Positions 54,192 to 62,737 are shown, counted from the stretch's first letter. The stretch is DNA of 64,000 bases from Stenotrophomonas maltophilia (GCF_900186865.1 NZ_LT906480.1:2126001-2190000); one strand, 5' to 3'. The notes: a model not told the origin generated them from the letters alone. Translations and numbers: made by a program.

Positions 54192-56105
54192 ATGGCTTCA
54201 CCCTGGCGGGACAGAATCCTCGGCCTGATGCCGCGTTCGGCCATCGTCTGCCACGACCTGTTCATGGTCTGGGCATGCTGGCAGCTGCTCCACGCCGGGC
54301 GGTACTCGATCCTCCCCAACGCGCCCTCGCTTCCGCTCTGGAATGTCGACACCACCCTGGTGCTGCTGCTGCAGGGCCTGGTGTTCTGGCGCGTGGGCCT
54401 GTATCGCGGGCTGTGGCGTTTCGCCAGCGTCAGCGACCTGCTGAACATCTTCAAGGCCAGCTTCATCGGCCTGGTCGGCATCGTGCTGGTGCTGATGTGG
54501 AAGCGTTTCGACGGCGTGCCGATGTCGGTGCTGGTGATCTATCCGTTCGCGCTGTCGGCGCTGCTGGGCGCGCCGCGCCTGCTGTACCGGGCCTGGAAGG
54601 ATTACCAGGCACTGCAGTCGGATTCGAGCGCGCGCCGCGTGCTGATCCTCGGTGCCGGGCAAGCCGCCGAAACGCTGGTCCGCGATCTGCGCCGCTCCGG
54701 CAACTTCGAACCGGTCGGCCTGCTGGACGACGCACCGCACCTGCGCGGCGCCAAGCTGCAGGGCCTGCCGATCCTGGGCAGCCTCGATGATGCCCCGGCG
54801 GTGGTCCGCGAGACTGCGGCCAAGTTGCTGGTGATCGCCATGCCCTCGCTGGATGCCGCAGGCATGCAGCGGGTGGTCGCCATCTGCGAAAGCACCGGCG
54901 TGCCGTTCCGCACCGTGCCCAAGCTGAGCGACATCCTGCAGGGGCAGTCGCTGCCCGGCCAACTGAAGGAAGTGGCGATCGAGGACCTGCTCGGCCGCAA
55001 GCCGATCACCCCGGACTGGAACCTGATCCGTGGCTGGTTGGGCGGTCGCACCGTGATGGTTACCGGTGCTGGTGGCTCGATCGGTTCGGAGCTGTGCCGC
55101 CAGTGCGCGCGCCACGGTGCCGGCCGCATCATCCTGCTGGAGATCAGCGAACTGCTGCTGCTGACCATCGAGGGTGAGCTGCGTCGCAGCTTCCCCGATA
55201 TCGAGATCGAAGCGGTGCTGGGCGACTGTGGCGATCCTGCGGTGATCCGCCATGCGCTGTCGCTGCATCCGGTCGACACCGCGTTCCATGCCGCAGCGTA
55301 CAAGCATGTACCGGTGCTGGAACGGCAGCTGCGCGAAGCTGTGCGCAACAACATCCTGGCGACCGAGAACGTGGCCCGCGCCTGCCTGGAAGCGCGCGTC
55401 GAGCATTTCGTGTTCATCTCCACCGACAAGGCGGTCGATCCGGTCAACGCGCTGGGTGCCAGCAAGCGCTATGCCGAGATGATCTGCCAGAGCCTTGACC
55501 AGAAGTCCACGCACACCCGTTTCGTTACCGTGCGCTTCGGCAACGTGCTGGCCTCGGCCGGCAGCGTGGTGCCGCTGTTCCGCGAGCAGATCCTGCGCGG
55601 TGGTCCGGTCACGGTCACCGATCCGGAAGTCACCCGCTACTTCATGACCATCCCCGAGGCCTGCCAGTTGATCCTGCAGGCCGCAGCCTCGGCCTCGCAC
55701 GGTGCGATCTACACGCTCGACATGGGCGAGCCGGTGCCGATCCGGCTGCTGGCCGAGCAGATGATCCGTCTGGCGGGCAAGCAGCCGTACAAGGATGTGC
55801 AGATCATCTATACCGGCCTGCGTCCGGGCGAGAAGCTGCACGAGACGCTGTTCTATTCGGACGAGGACTACCGCGCAACCGCGCATCCGAAGGTCCTCGA
55901 GGCCGGCGTGCGCATGTTCTCGCGCGATCTGGTGCTGGGCAACGTCCCGCGCCTGCGCGAGGCGGTGTGCAGCTACGACACCGAAACCATCAAGGAAGTC
56001 CTGTTCGCGACGATGCCCGAGTTCTCGCCAATCGAACAGGATGCTTACATTTCATCCGCTAAAGTCGTGCCCTTTCCCGCACGCGAGGCCAACAGGCACC
56101 AATGA
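54192..56105 (+). CDS. Membrane UDP-N-acetylglucosamine 4,6-dehydratase (WbpM/CapD family)
   Basis: The 637-residue protein has four N-terminal membrane helices, a first Rossmann-like domain (VLILGAGQAAETLVRDLRRS, about residue 150) and the short-chain dehydratase domain with the dinucleotide motif VMVTGAGGSIGSELCRQ (about 290). The catalytic region reads FVFISTDKAVDPVNALGASK. Domain order and length match WbpM of Pseudomonas, which makes the UDP-QuiNAc/FucNAc precursors for B-band O-antigen. It lies three bases after the glycosyltransferase and overlaps galU by four, so O-antigen initiation and precursor supply are in one transcript. Confidence 0.9.
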   Translation: MASPWRDRILGLMPRSAIVCHDLFMVWACWQLLHAGRYSILPNAPSLPLWNVDTTLVLLLQGLVFWRVGLYRGLWRFASVSDLLNIFKASFIGLVGIVLVLMWKRFDGVPMSVLVIYPFALSALLGAPRLLYRAWKDYQALQSDSSARRVLILGAGQAAETLVRDLRRSGNFEPVGLLDDAPHLRGAKLQGLPILGSLDDAPAVVRETAAKLLVIAMPSLDAAGMQRVVAICESTGVPFRTVPKLSDILQGQSLPGQLKEVAIEDLLGRKPITPDWNLIRGWLGGRTVMVTGAGGSIGSELCRQCARHGAGRIILLEISELLLLTIEGELRRSFPDIEIEAVLGDCGDPAVIRHALSLHPVDTAFHAAAYKHVPVLERQLREAVRNNILATENVARACLEARVEHFVFISTDKAVDPVNALGASKRYAEMICQSLDQKSTHTRFVTVRFGNVLASAGSVVPLFREQILRGGPVTVTDPEVTRYFMTIPEACQLILQAAASASHGAIYTLDMGEPVPIRLLAEQMIRLAGKQPYKDVQIIYTGLRPGEKLHETLFYSDEDYRATAHPKVLEAGVRMFSRDLVLGNVPRLREAVCSYDTETIKEVLFATMPEFSPIEQDAYISSAKVVPFPAREANRHQ

Positions 56106-56980
56106 GCAAGCGAATTCGCAAAGCAGTTTTCCCCGTAGCGGGTTTGGGGACGCGTTTTTTGCCAGCAACCAAGACCGTGCCGAAGGAGATGCTGCCGATC
56201 ATTGACCGGCCGCTGATCCAGTACGCAGTGGACGAAGCAATCGAGGCCGGCTGTGACACGCTGGTGTTCATCACCAACCGCTACAAGCACGCGGTCGCCG
56301 ACTACTTCGACAAGGCCTACGAGCTGGAGCAGAAGCTCGAGCGCGCCGGCAAGCAGGAGCAGCTGGAGCTGATCCGTCACGTGCTGCCCAATGGCGTGCG
56401 CGCGATCTTCGTGACCCAGGCCGAGGCGCTGGGCCTGGGCCATGCGGTGCTGTGTGCCAAGGCCGTGATCGGTGACGAACCGTTTGCGGTGCTGCTGCCG
56501 GACGACCTGATCTGGAACCGCGGCGACGGTGCGCTGAAGCAGATGGCCGATCTCAACGAAGCCAGTGGCGCCAGCGTCATTGCCGTTGAAGATGTGCCGC
56601 ACGACAAGACCGCCAGTTACGGCATCGTTGCGACCGAGGCCTTTGATGGCCGCAAGGGCCGTATTTCGCAGATCGTGGAGAAGCCGAAGCCGGAGGACGC
56701 GCCGAGCGACCTGGCCGTGGTCGGCCGCTACGTGCTGAGCCCGAAGATCTTCGAGCTGCTGGAGCAGACCGGCAGCGGTGCCGGCGGCGAGATCCAGCTG
56801 ACCGATGCGATCGCGCAGCTGCTGAAGACCGAAGAGGTGGATGCCTACCGTTTCGAGGGCACTCGTTTCGACTGCGGTACGCACCTGGGGCTGGTGGAAG
56901 CGACGATCCGCTTCGCGCTGGACAACCCGAAGCTGGCAGGGCCGGCGCGGGAGAAGCTGACGGCGATGTTGGCGGAATAA
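56102..56980 (+). CDS. galU: UTP-glucose-1-phosphate uridylyltransferase
   Basis: GalU makes UDP-glucose for LPS, exopolysaccharide and sugar interconversion. The 292-residue enzyme has the nucleotide-binding start KAVFPVAGLGTRFLPATK, PKEMLPIIDRPLIQYAVDEA, GLGHAVLCAK, VLLPDDLIW and the sugar-binding FEGTRFDCGTHLG. It begins with an ATGA overlap on the dehydratase and ends the run cmk to galU. A repeat-rich gap with a bidirectional terminator follows. Confidence 0.97.
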   Translation: MSKRIRKAVFPVAGLGTRFLPATKTVPKEMLPIIDRPLIQYAVDEAIEAGCDTLVFITNRYKHAVADYFDKAYELEQKLERAGKQEQLELIRHVLPNGVRAIFVTQAEALGLGHAVLCAKAVIGDEPFAVLLPDDLIWNRGDGALKQMADLNEASGASVIAVEDVPHDKTASYGIVATEAFDGRKGRISQIVEKPKPEDAPSDLAVVGRYVLSPKIFELLEQTGSGAGGEIQLTDAIAQLLKTEEVDAYRFEGTRFDCGTHLGLVEATIRFALDNPKLAGPAREKLTAMLAE

Positions 56981-57026
56981 GGTTTATCAAGCGCTCCGTT
57001 CGCGGCGCCTTGATTGATACGTGGTG

Positions 57027-57132
57027 GGCGGTACGGGTGGGCCTTTGCAGGACACGCCGTAAACCCATCCATGGGGGCTCGATGGCGCCATCCATGGCGC
57101 CAACGGTCCTGCAAAGGCCCACCCGTACCGCC
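57027..57132 (+). repeat. Large palindromic element, copy 5
   Basis: Arms 57027-57053 and 57106-57132 are perfect 27-base reverse complements, different in sequence from the other copies apart from the innermost GCAGGAC shared with copy 3. The interior is nearly identical to copy 3 (ACGCCGTAAACCCATCC, ATGGGGGCTCGATGG, GGCGCCATCCATGGCGCC). Confidence 0.88.
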
Positions 57133-57190
57133 TGCTAGGTTTCCTGCGGGCGCGGACGGGAAGGGCGGAATCAAGGGCGGGAGCACAAGC

Positions 57191-57220
57191 AAAAAAGGCA
57201 GCCTATGGCTGCCTTTTTTG
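57191..57220. terminator. Bidirectional terminator between galU and fadA
   Basis: AAAAAAGGCAGCC, TAT, GGCTGCCTTTTTTG: a 7-bp GC stem with six or more A/T on each side, so it can end transcripts from galU on the plus strand and from fadA on the minus strand. Confidence 0.93.
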
Positions 57221-57226
57221 ATTGTT

Positions 57227-57265
57227 GGGGTCAGATCCCTTTGCGTAGCAAAGGGCTCTGACCCC
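57227..57265. repeat. GGGG...CCCC interspersed palindrome, copy 2
   Basis: Outer GGGGTCAGA/TCTGACCCC and inner TCCCTTTG/CAAAGGG around GCGTAG. It matches the element at 29349-29387 at most positions, with the loop and one arm changed. Confidence 0.8.
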
Positions 57266-57319
57266 AGCTTTTGACCTTGCTTTTGCTAAACCCTCCGCCG
57301 CGCGGAATGTTGGGTGGCG

Positions 57320-57572
57320 CGGGTGGGTGAGGCTGACCGGGACTGTCAGCGGCATGGGCCAGGCGCATGCGCCTGGCGGGTTGGGCAGGACGCCCAACCC
57401 CGGCCTTGCTGCGTGCGCAGGATTGCGCACGCTAGCAAGCCGCTGCCAAGCCCCCATGGGTGAGGGCGCTTTGCTTGCGAAGCACTGCTTCGCAAGCGCC
57501 CGAACGCACAGCCGCCAGCGGCTGGGCCGGTCTGGGGGTTCACGGCGTGTCCCGGGCAGCCTCACCCACCCG
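57320..57572 (-). repeat. Large palindromic element, copy 6, multi-branched and expanded
   Basis: Arms 57320-57343 and 57549-57572 pair at 23 of 24 positions. Inside, CAGCGGC and GCCGCTG close a unit with hairpins CCAGGCG/CGCCTGG, GGGTTGGGC/GCCCAACCC (57378-57401) and GCGTGCGC/GCGCACGC (57411-57432). A further hairpin, GCTTGCGAAGCA/TGCTTCGCAAGC (about 57473-57498), and more sequence are inserted before the conserved minus-strand GGACACGCCGTGAACCCCC. It faces copy 5. Confidence 0.85.
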
Positions 57573-57615
57573 GGCCCCACAGCCAACCAACAATCAGCCG
57601 GCAACGCCTTGATCC

Positions 57616-58824
57616 TTACAGCGCCTCGAAAATACCCGCTGCGCCCATGCCGGTGCCGATGCACATCGTCACCATGCCGTACTTCTGCTGGCGACGACGC
57701 AGGCCGTGCAGCAGGGTGGCGGTACGGATCGCGCCGGTCGCACCCAGCGGGTGGCCCAGGGCAATCGCGCCACCCAGCGGGTTGACCTTGCTCGGGTCCA
57801 GGCCGCAATCGCGGATCACCGCCAGCGACTGCGCGGCGAACGCTTCGTTCAGTTCAATCCAATCCAGCTGGTCCTGGGTCAGGCCGGCCTGCTTCAGTGC
57901 CTTCGGGATCGCAGCGATCGGGCCGATGCCCATCACTTCCGGGCGCACGCCGGCCACCGAGAAACTGACGAAACGGGCAAGCGGGGTCAGGCCGTAGTCC
58001 TTGATCGCCTGTTCCGAGGCCAGCAGCACGGCACCGGCGCCGTCGCTCATCTGCGACGAGTTGCCGGCGGTCACAGTGCCGCCGAACTGGCCATTGCGGA
58101 ACACCGGGCGCAGCTTGGCCAGGCCTTCAGCCGAGGAATCCGGGCGCGGGCCTTCGTCGGTGTCGGCGATCTTGTTGCGGGTGATGATGCGCTGGCCGTC
58201 GGCCAGGTCCGGCAGGTGCGAGACGATCTCGTACGGGCTGATCTCGTCCTTGAACTCGCCGTTCTGGATCGCGGCCATGGCCTTCTGGTGCGAGGCGAGG
58301 GCGAAGGCGTCCTGGTCTTCGCGCGAGACCTTCCACTCTTCGGCCACCTTCTCGGCAGTGATGCCCATGCCGTAGGCGATGGCCACGTGGTCGTTGTCGA
58401 ACACGCTCGGCGCCATCGCGATCTTGTTGCCCATCATCGGCACCATCGACATCGACTCGGTGCCGCCGGCCAGCATCAGGTCGGCATTGCCCAGGCGGAT
58501 CGCGTCGGCGGCCTGCGCCACGGCCTGCAGGCCGGAGGAGCAGAAGCGGTTCACGGTCTGTGCGGCGATGGTGTTGGGCAGGCCGGCCAGCAGCACGCCG
58601 ATGCGCGCCACGTTCATGCCCTGCTCGGCTTCCGGCATGGCGCAGCCGATGATCGCGTCATCGATGCGGTTGACGTCCACGCCCGGGGCCTGGGCGACGA
58701 CGCTGCGCAGCACGTGCGCAAGCATGTCGTCGGGGCGGGTGTTGCGGAACATGCCCTTGGGCGCCTTGCCGACCGGGGTGCGGGTGGCGGCGACGATGTA
58801 GGCGTCCTGGATTTGCTTGGTCAT
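57616..58824 (-). CDS. fadA: Acetyl-CoA acyltransferase (3-ketoacyl-CoA thiolase)
   Basis: FadA cleaves 3-ketoacyl-CoA with CoA, the last step of each beta-oxidation round. The 402-residue thiolase begins MTKQIQDAYIVAATRTPVGK. Catalytic residues are visible as C95 (VNRFCSSGLQ), the histidine in VNPLGGAIALGHPLGATG and the second cysteine in MCIGTGMGAAGIFEAL. It follows fadN by 99 bases on the same strand; the gap holds two SMAG-like palindromes. It is the last gene of the regulator-fadN-fadA operon. Confidence 0.95.
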   Translation of the reverse strand: MTKQIQDAYIVAATRTPVGKAPKGMFRNTRPDDMLAHVLRSVVAQAPGVDVNRIDDAIIGCAMPEAEQGMNVARIGVLLAGLPNTIAAQTVNRFCSSGLQAVAQAADAIRLGNADLMLAGGTESMSMVPMMGNKIAMAPSVFDNDHVAIAYGMGITAEKVAEEWKVSREDQDAFALASHQKAMAAIQNGEFKDEISPYEIVSHLPDLADGQRIITRNKIADTDEGPRPDSSAEGLAKLRPVFRNGQFGGTVTAGNSSQMSDGAGAVLLASEQAIKDYGLTPLARFVSFSVAGVRPEVMGIGPIAAIPKALKQAGLTQDQLDWIELNEAFAAQSLAVIRDCGLDPSKVNPLGGAIALGHPLGATGAIRTATLLHGLRRRQQKYGMVTMCIGTGMGAAGIFEAL

Positions 58825-58851
58825 TGCAGTGATCTCTCGAATTTTTTAGCC

Positions 58852-58918
58852 GGGGTGCCGACCAACGGTCGGCACCCACCAGAGGCAGAGGAGTGCCAAC
58901 CAGGGGTCGGCACCCGCC
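58852..58918. repeat. SMAG-like palindromes between fadN and fadA
   Basis: Two degenerate copies: GTGCCGACC/GGTCGGCAC ending CCACC (58857-58881) and a less regular copy with GTGCCAACC/GGTCGGCAC ending CCGCC (58891-58917). The second has a mismatched stem. Confidence 0.65.
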
Positions 58919-58923
58919 ATCAA

Positions 58924-61296
58924 TCAGTTGCGCAGCGGCTTGCCGGTCTTCAGCATGTGCGCGATGCGGGCCTGGGTCTTTTCCTGCTGGGCCAGTTCGA
59001 CGAAGTGCTTGCGCTCCAGGGTCAGCAGCCACTCTTCGTCCACCAGGGTGCCGCGGTCGACCTTGCCACCGCACAGCACGGTGGCGATGCGTTCGGCGAT
59101 CTCGTAGTCGTACGGGCTGATGAAACGGCCTTCCAGCATGTTGACCAGCATCATCTTGAAGGTGGCGATGCCCACGTCACCGGCCACCTGGATGCGGCGT
59201 GCCGGCAGCGGCGGACGGTAGCCCGCTTCGGCCAGTGCACGGGCTTCGGCCTTGGCGATGTGCAGGGCCTCGTAGCTGTTGAACACCACCTTGTCGGTAC
59301 TGCGCAGCAGGCCCAGTTCCTTGGCGTTGACCGCCGAGTTGGACACCTTGGCCATCGCCACGGTCTCGAAGGTCTTCTTCAGTTCGGCGAACACGTCACC
59401 GCCCGGGCCCGCGGCCTGCGAGGCACGCACGGCCAGTTCCTTCAGGCCGCCACCGGCTGGCAGCAGGCCGACACCGGCCTCGACCAGGCCGATGTAGCTT
59501 TCCAGGAAGGCCACGGTCTTGGCGCTGTGCATCTGGAACTCGCAGCCGCCACCCAGGGCCAGGCCACGCACCGCAGCCACCACCGGCACCAGCGAGTACT
59601 TGATGCGCTGGCTGGTGCGCTGGAAGTTGGCGACCATCTCCTCGAACTGGTCGACCTTGCCGGCCTGCAGCAGGCCGAGTGCACCGGCCAGGTCGGCACC
59701 GGCGGAGAAGGGTTCCTTCTGCTGCCAGATCACCAGGCCCTGGAAGTCCTTCTCGGCGCGGCTCACGCATTCCTGCAGGCCGTCCAGTACCTGGTCGGAC
59801 ACGGTGTTCATCTTGGTCTTGAAGCTGACCACGGCGATGCCATCACCGTCGTGCCACATGCGCAGACCGTCGTTCTCGAACACGGTCTCGCCCGGCGCGA
59901 ACTTCTCGCCCAGCAGCGGGTCCGGGAAGCGCTGGCGCTGGTACACCGGCAGCGACGAGCGCGGCAGCTTGGCGTTGCGCGACGGGCTGTAGCTGCCCTC
60001 GGCGGCGTGCACGCCGTCGCGGCCGTCGAAGACCCAATCCGGCAGCGGGGCATTGCTCATGCTCTTGCCGGCGACGATGTCATCGGCGATCCACTGCGCG
60101 ACCTGCTTCCAGCCGGCGGCCTGCCAGGTTTCGAACGGGCCCAGCGACCAGCCGTAGCCCCAGCGGATGGCCAGGTCGACATCGCGCGCGGTCTCGGCAA
60201 TGTCGGCCAGGTGGTAGGCGCTGTAGTGGAACAGGTCGCGGAAGGTCGCCCACAGGAACTGCGCCTGCGGATGCTGGCTCTCGCGCAGCTTGGCGAACTT
60301 CTCGGCCGGGTTCTTGATCTTCAGGATCTCGACCACTTCCGGTGCGGCAGTGCGGTCGGCCGGGCGGTAGTCCTGCTTCTCCAGGTCCAGCACGACGATG
60401 TCCTTGCCGACCTTGCGGAAGATGCCGGCGCCGGTCTTCTGGCCCAGCGCGCCCTTGGAAATCAGCGCGTCCAGCCACTTCGGCGACTTGAAGAATTCAT
60501 GCCACGGGTCATTCGGCAGGGTGTCGCCCATGGTCTTGATGACGTGGGCCATGGTGTCCAGGCCGACCACGTCGGAGGTGCGGTAGGTGGCCGACTTCGG
60601 GCGGCCGACCAGCGGGCCGGTCAGGCCGTCCACTTCATCGAAGCCCAGGCCGAACTGCTGGGTGTGGTGGATGGTGGACAGGATCGAGAACACGCCGATG
60701 CGGTTGCCGATGAAGTTCGGGGTGTCCTTGGCGTACACCACGCCCTTGCCCAGGGTGGTGACCAGGAATGCTTCCAGTCCTTCCAGCACGGCGGCATCGG
60801 TGGTGCTGGCCGGGATCAGCTCGGCCAGGTGCATGTAGCGCGGCGGGTTGAAGAAGTGCACGCCGCAGAAGCGGTGGCGCAGCTGCTCGGGCAGCACGTC
60901 GGCCAGCTTGTTGATGCCCAGGCCCGAGGTGTTGGAGGCCAGCACCGCGTGGTCGGCCACGAACGGGGCGATCTTCTTGTACAGGTCCTGCTTCCAGTCC
61001 ATGCGCTCGGCGATGGCCTCGATGATCAGGTCGCAGTCCTTCAGCTGCTCCAGGCCGGACTCGTAGTTGGCCGGGGTGATGGCTTCGGCCAGCGACTTGC
61101 TGGCCAGCGGCGCCGGGCTCAGCTTGCCCAGGTTGGCGATCGCCTTCAGCACGATGCCGTCGGCCGGACCTTCCTTGGCAGGCAGGTCGAACAGCACGGT
61201 GTCGACGCCAGCGTTGGTGAGGTGGGCGGCGATCTGGGCACCCATGACGCCGGCACCCAGCACGGCGGCGCGGCGGACTAGCAGGGAATTGGACAT
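58924..61296 (-). CDS. fadN: 3-hydroxyacyl-CoA dehydrogenase/enoyl-CoA hydratase, FadN type
   Basis: The 790-residue bifunctional enzyme carries the NAD-binding dehydrogenase domain first (AAVLGAGVMGAQIAAHLTNA, residues about 9-28; SNTSGLGINKLADVL; HFFNPPRYMHLAELI) and the hydratase domain last (FSAGADLAGALGLL, VRGLALGGGCEFQMH, VGLLPAGGGLKEL). This order is that of Bacillus FadN and the reverse of E. coli FadB. It performs the hydration and oxidation steps of beta-oxidation. It starts 26 bases after the TetR regulator and precedes fadA. Confidence 0.93.
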   Translation of the reverse strand: MSNSLLVRRAAVLGAGVMGAQIAAHLTNAGVDTVLFDLPAKEGPADGIVLKAIANLGKLSPAPLASKSLAEAITPANYESGLEQLKDCDLIIEAIAERMDWKQDLYKKIAPFVADHAVLASNTSGLGINKLADVLPEQLRHRFCGVHFFNPPRYMHLAELIPASTTDAAVLEGLEAFLVTTLGKGVVYAKDTPNFIGNRIGVFSILSTIHHTQQFGLGFDEVDGLTGPLVGRPKSATYRTSDVVGLDTMAHVIKTMGDTLPNDPWHEFFKSPKWLDALISKGALGQKTGAGIFRKVGKDIVVLDLEKQDYRPADRTAAPEVVEILKIKNPAEKFAKLRESQHPQAQFLWATFRDLFHYSAYHLADIAETARDVDLAIRWGYGWSLGPFETWQAAGWKQVAQWIADDIVAGKSMSNAPLPDWVFDGRDGVHAAEGSYSPSRNAKLPRSSLPVYQRQRFPDPLLGEKFAPGETVFENDGLRMWHDGDGIAVVSFKTKMNTVSDQVLDGLQECVSRAEKDFQGLVIWQQKEPFSAGADLAGALGLLQAGKVDQFEEMVANFQRTSQRIKYSLVPVVAAVRGLALGGGCEFQMHSAKTVAFLESYIGLVEAGVGLLPAGGGLKELAVRASQAAGPGGDVFAELKKTFETVAMAKVSNSAVNAKELGLLRSTDKVVFNSYEALHIAKAEARALAEAGYRPPLPARRIQVAGDVGIATFKMMLVNMLEGRFISPYDYEIAERIATVLCGGKVDRGTLVDEEWLLTLERKHFVELAQQEKTQARIAHMLKTGKPLRN

Positions 61297-61322
61297 GGTG
61301 TAGGGCCTTTGTTGGTCAGCAG

Positions 61323-61988
61323 TTACTGGGTGGAATCAAGGGAAGCGGGCAGGGCGCTGGCGCGTGCGGCGGCGCGGAACCCGGCTTCGGCGAAATGGAT
61401 CAGTTCGTGGGCGGCATGGGCACGATGCGCCGCTTCGGTGACACCGGCGGGACGCTTGATCAGCCCGAAGTCGGCCATCGCATAGGTCAGCGAGCCGGCC
61501 AGGAAGTCGAGGCGCCAGTACAGCTCCTCCTTGCTCAGGTCCGGCACGCACTCGCCGATGGCCTTGCCGAACGCACGCAGCACGTGGCCGTAGTGGTCGG
61601 ACAGGAACTTGCGCAGGTTGTCGTTCTTCTCGGCGTAGGCGCGGGCGATCACGCGCACGAAGGCGCCGCCGTTCTGGCGGTCCTGGGCCAGCGCCAGGGC
61701 CGGCTCGACGAAGGCAGCCAGCACCGGGCGCAGTTCACCCGGGTGCTCGGCGCGGGCGCGCTCGAGCTGCGACAGGCGGGCACCGGTCATCTCGTCCATG
61801 CGGCGGCGGAACACCTCGTTGACCAGGTTTTCCTTGGAGCCGAAGTGGTAGTTGACCGCGGCGATGTTGACGTCGGCCTGGCTGGTCACCTGGCGCAGCG
61901 AGGTGCCGGCGAAGCCGTGCTGGGCGAACAGCTCCTCGGCCGCGCCGAGGATCCGGTCCTTGGTCGAGAAGTGGGCGGGCTTGGCCAT
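61323..61988 (-). CDS. TetR-family regulator of fatty-acid degradation (PsrA-like)
   Basis: The 221-residue protein starting MAKPAHFSTKDRIL has the TetR helix-turn-helix (ILGAAEELFAQHGFAGTSLR, then VNIAAVNYHFGSKENLVNEV) and a helical ligand domain. It is the first gene of a transcript with fadN and fadA. A 7-4-7 palindrome of PsrA type overlaps its upstream region, so self-repression released by long-chain acyl-CoA or fatty acid is a reasonable inference. An in-frame ATG at 62009 lies within that operator and is rejected as the start. Confidence 0.88.
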   Translation of the reverse strand: MAKPAHFSTKDRILGAAEELFAQHGFAGTSLRQVTSQADVNIAAVNYHFGSKENLVNEVFRRRMDEMTGARLSQLERARAEHPGELRPVLAAFVEPALALAQDRQNGGAFVRVIARAYAEKNDNLRKFLSDHYGHVLRAFGKAIGECVPDLSKEELYWRLDFLAGSLTYAMADFGLIKRPAGVTEAAHRAHAAHELIHFAEAGFRAAARASALPASLDSTQ

Positions 61989-62004
61989 CGGTGGGCGGAC
62001 CTTA

Positions 62005-62022
62005 ATCAAACGATTGTTTGAT
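62005..62022. promoter_or_regulatory. PsrA-type operator upstream of the fatty-acid operon
   Basis: ATCAAACGATTGTTTGAT is a 7-4-7 inverted repeat. It contains CAAAC-N4-GTTTG, the consensus described for PsrA in Pseudomonas. It lies 17 bases before the regulator's start codon (minus strand), a typical place for autoregulation. Confidence 0.8.
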
Positions 62023-62108
62023 ACTAGGACCAGACGGTACCGTATGGCATTTTGCAGTGCAGCAAAATCGGCCGGTCCGGTCAGATTTCACTCAGGTCGG
62101 TGAATGGG

Positions 62109-62177
62109 GTAGTGCCGGCCGCTGGCCGGCAGCTCCTAGGTTGAATGGCGCCCAATGCCGGCCAGCGGCCGGCACTA
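62109..62177. repeat. SMAG repeat pair (inverted)
   Basis: GTAG then TGCCGGCC, GCT, GGCCGGCA, and the mirror copy ending CTAC. The core is the same as in the pair at 18062-18126. Confidence 0.88.
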
Positions 62178-62190
62178 CCATGCCGCCGCT

Positions 62191-62252
62191 TTATCTTTTA
62201 CAATTCGCCTACGTTTATCAGGCTAAGCCCGCGTCCCGACGCGGGTTTTTTT
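62191..62252 (+). terminator. Terminator in the ndk leader, preceded by a -10-like box
   Basis: CCCGCGTC, CC, GACGCGGG followed by TTTTTTT (62228-62252) is a strong plus-strand intrinsic terminator. No plus-strand gene precedes it; the genes to the left run the other way. TACAAT (62199-62204) just upstream could be a -10 element, which would give a transcript of about 40 bases ending here, or an attenuated ndk leader. No good -35 is seen. Confidence 0.65.
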
Positions 62253-62301
62253 CATGTTACCCTTCGGGCCATCAGCGGCCCGATTCCATTGGAGACATCC
62301 C

Positions 62302-62727
62302 ATGGCGCTGGAGCGCACCCTTTCGATCATCAAGCCGGACGCCGTTGCCAAGAACGTCATCGGCGAAATCTACGCCCGCTTCGAGAAGGCCGGCCTGAAG
62401 GTCGTGGCCGCCAAGTACAAGCAGCTGTCGCGTCGTGAAGCCGAAGGCTTCTACGCCGTGCACCGCGAGCGTCCGTTCTTCAACGCGCTGGTCGAGTTCA
62501 TGATCTCCGGCCCGGTGATGATCCAGGCCCTGGAAGGCGAGAACGCCGTCCTGGCCCACCGCGACCTGCTGGGCGCCACCAACCCGAAGGAAGCCGCGCC
62601 GGGCACCATCCGCGCCGACTTCGCCGAATCCATCGATGCCAACGCCGCCCACGGCTCGGACTCGGTCGAGAATGCCGCGATTGAAATCGCCTACTTCTTC
62701 GCCGCCACCGAAGTCGTTTCGCGCTGA
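62302..62727 (+). CDS. ndk: Nucleoside diphosphate kinase
   Basis: Ndk balances NTP and dNTP pools. The 141-residue protein begins [20 protein letters not shown] and has the catalytic histidine in [12 protein letters not shown], plus [25 protein letters not shown] lies six bases before the ATG; the upstream in-frame ATG at 62254 would start inside a terminator tail. rlmN follows ten bases after the stop, the frequent gammaproteobacterial order ndk-rlmN-pilF. Confidence 0.97.
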   Translation: MALERTLSIIKPDAVAKNVIGEIYARFEKAGLKVVAAKYKQLSRREAEGFYAVHRERPFFNALVEFMISGPVMIQALEGENAVLAHRDLLGATNPKEAAPGTIRADFAESIDANAAHGSDSVENAAIEIAYFFAATEVVSR

Positions 62728-62737
62728 GAGTAATGCC

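Larger units (their letters stand above)
56981..57615. repeat. Repeat-rich gap with two large palindromes (locus 3)
   Basis: 635 bases without a gene between convergent galU and fadA. It holds large palindrome copy 5 (57027-57132), a bidirectional terminator (57191-57220), a GGGG...CCCC palindrome (57227-57265), a short AGCTTTTGACCTTGC tract and large palindrome copy 6 (57320-57572). Unlike the loci at 16 and 26 kb, no SMAG repeat lies between the two palindromes; the terminator and the other palindrome take that place. Confidence 0.8.

Noticed and set aside
57301..57600. Possible tRNA-like cloverleaf at 57.3-57.5 kb
   Set aside because: The branched fold has no CCA end, no T-loop GTTCGA sequence and no anticodon arm of proper size; it is a repeat element, not a tRNA.
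57706..61281. Very long open frame on the plus strand opposite fadA and fadN
   Set aside because: The frame is the antisense shadow of two well-conserved genes in GC-rich DNA; its translation is low-complexity, rich in His, Gln, Arg, Gly and Ala, with no family motif.
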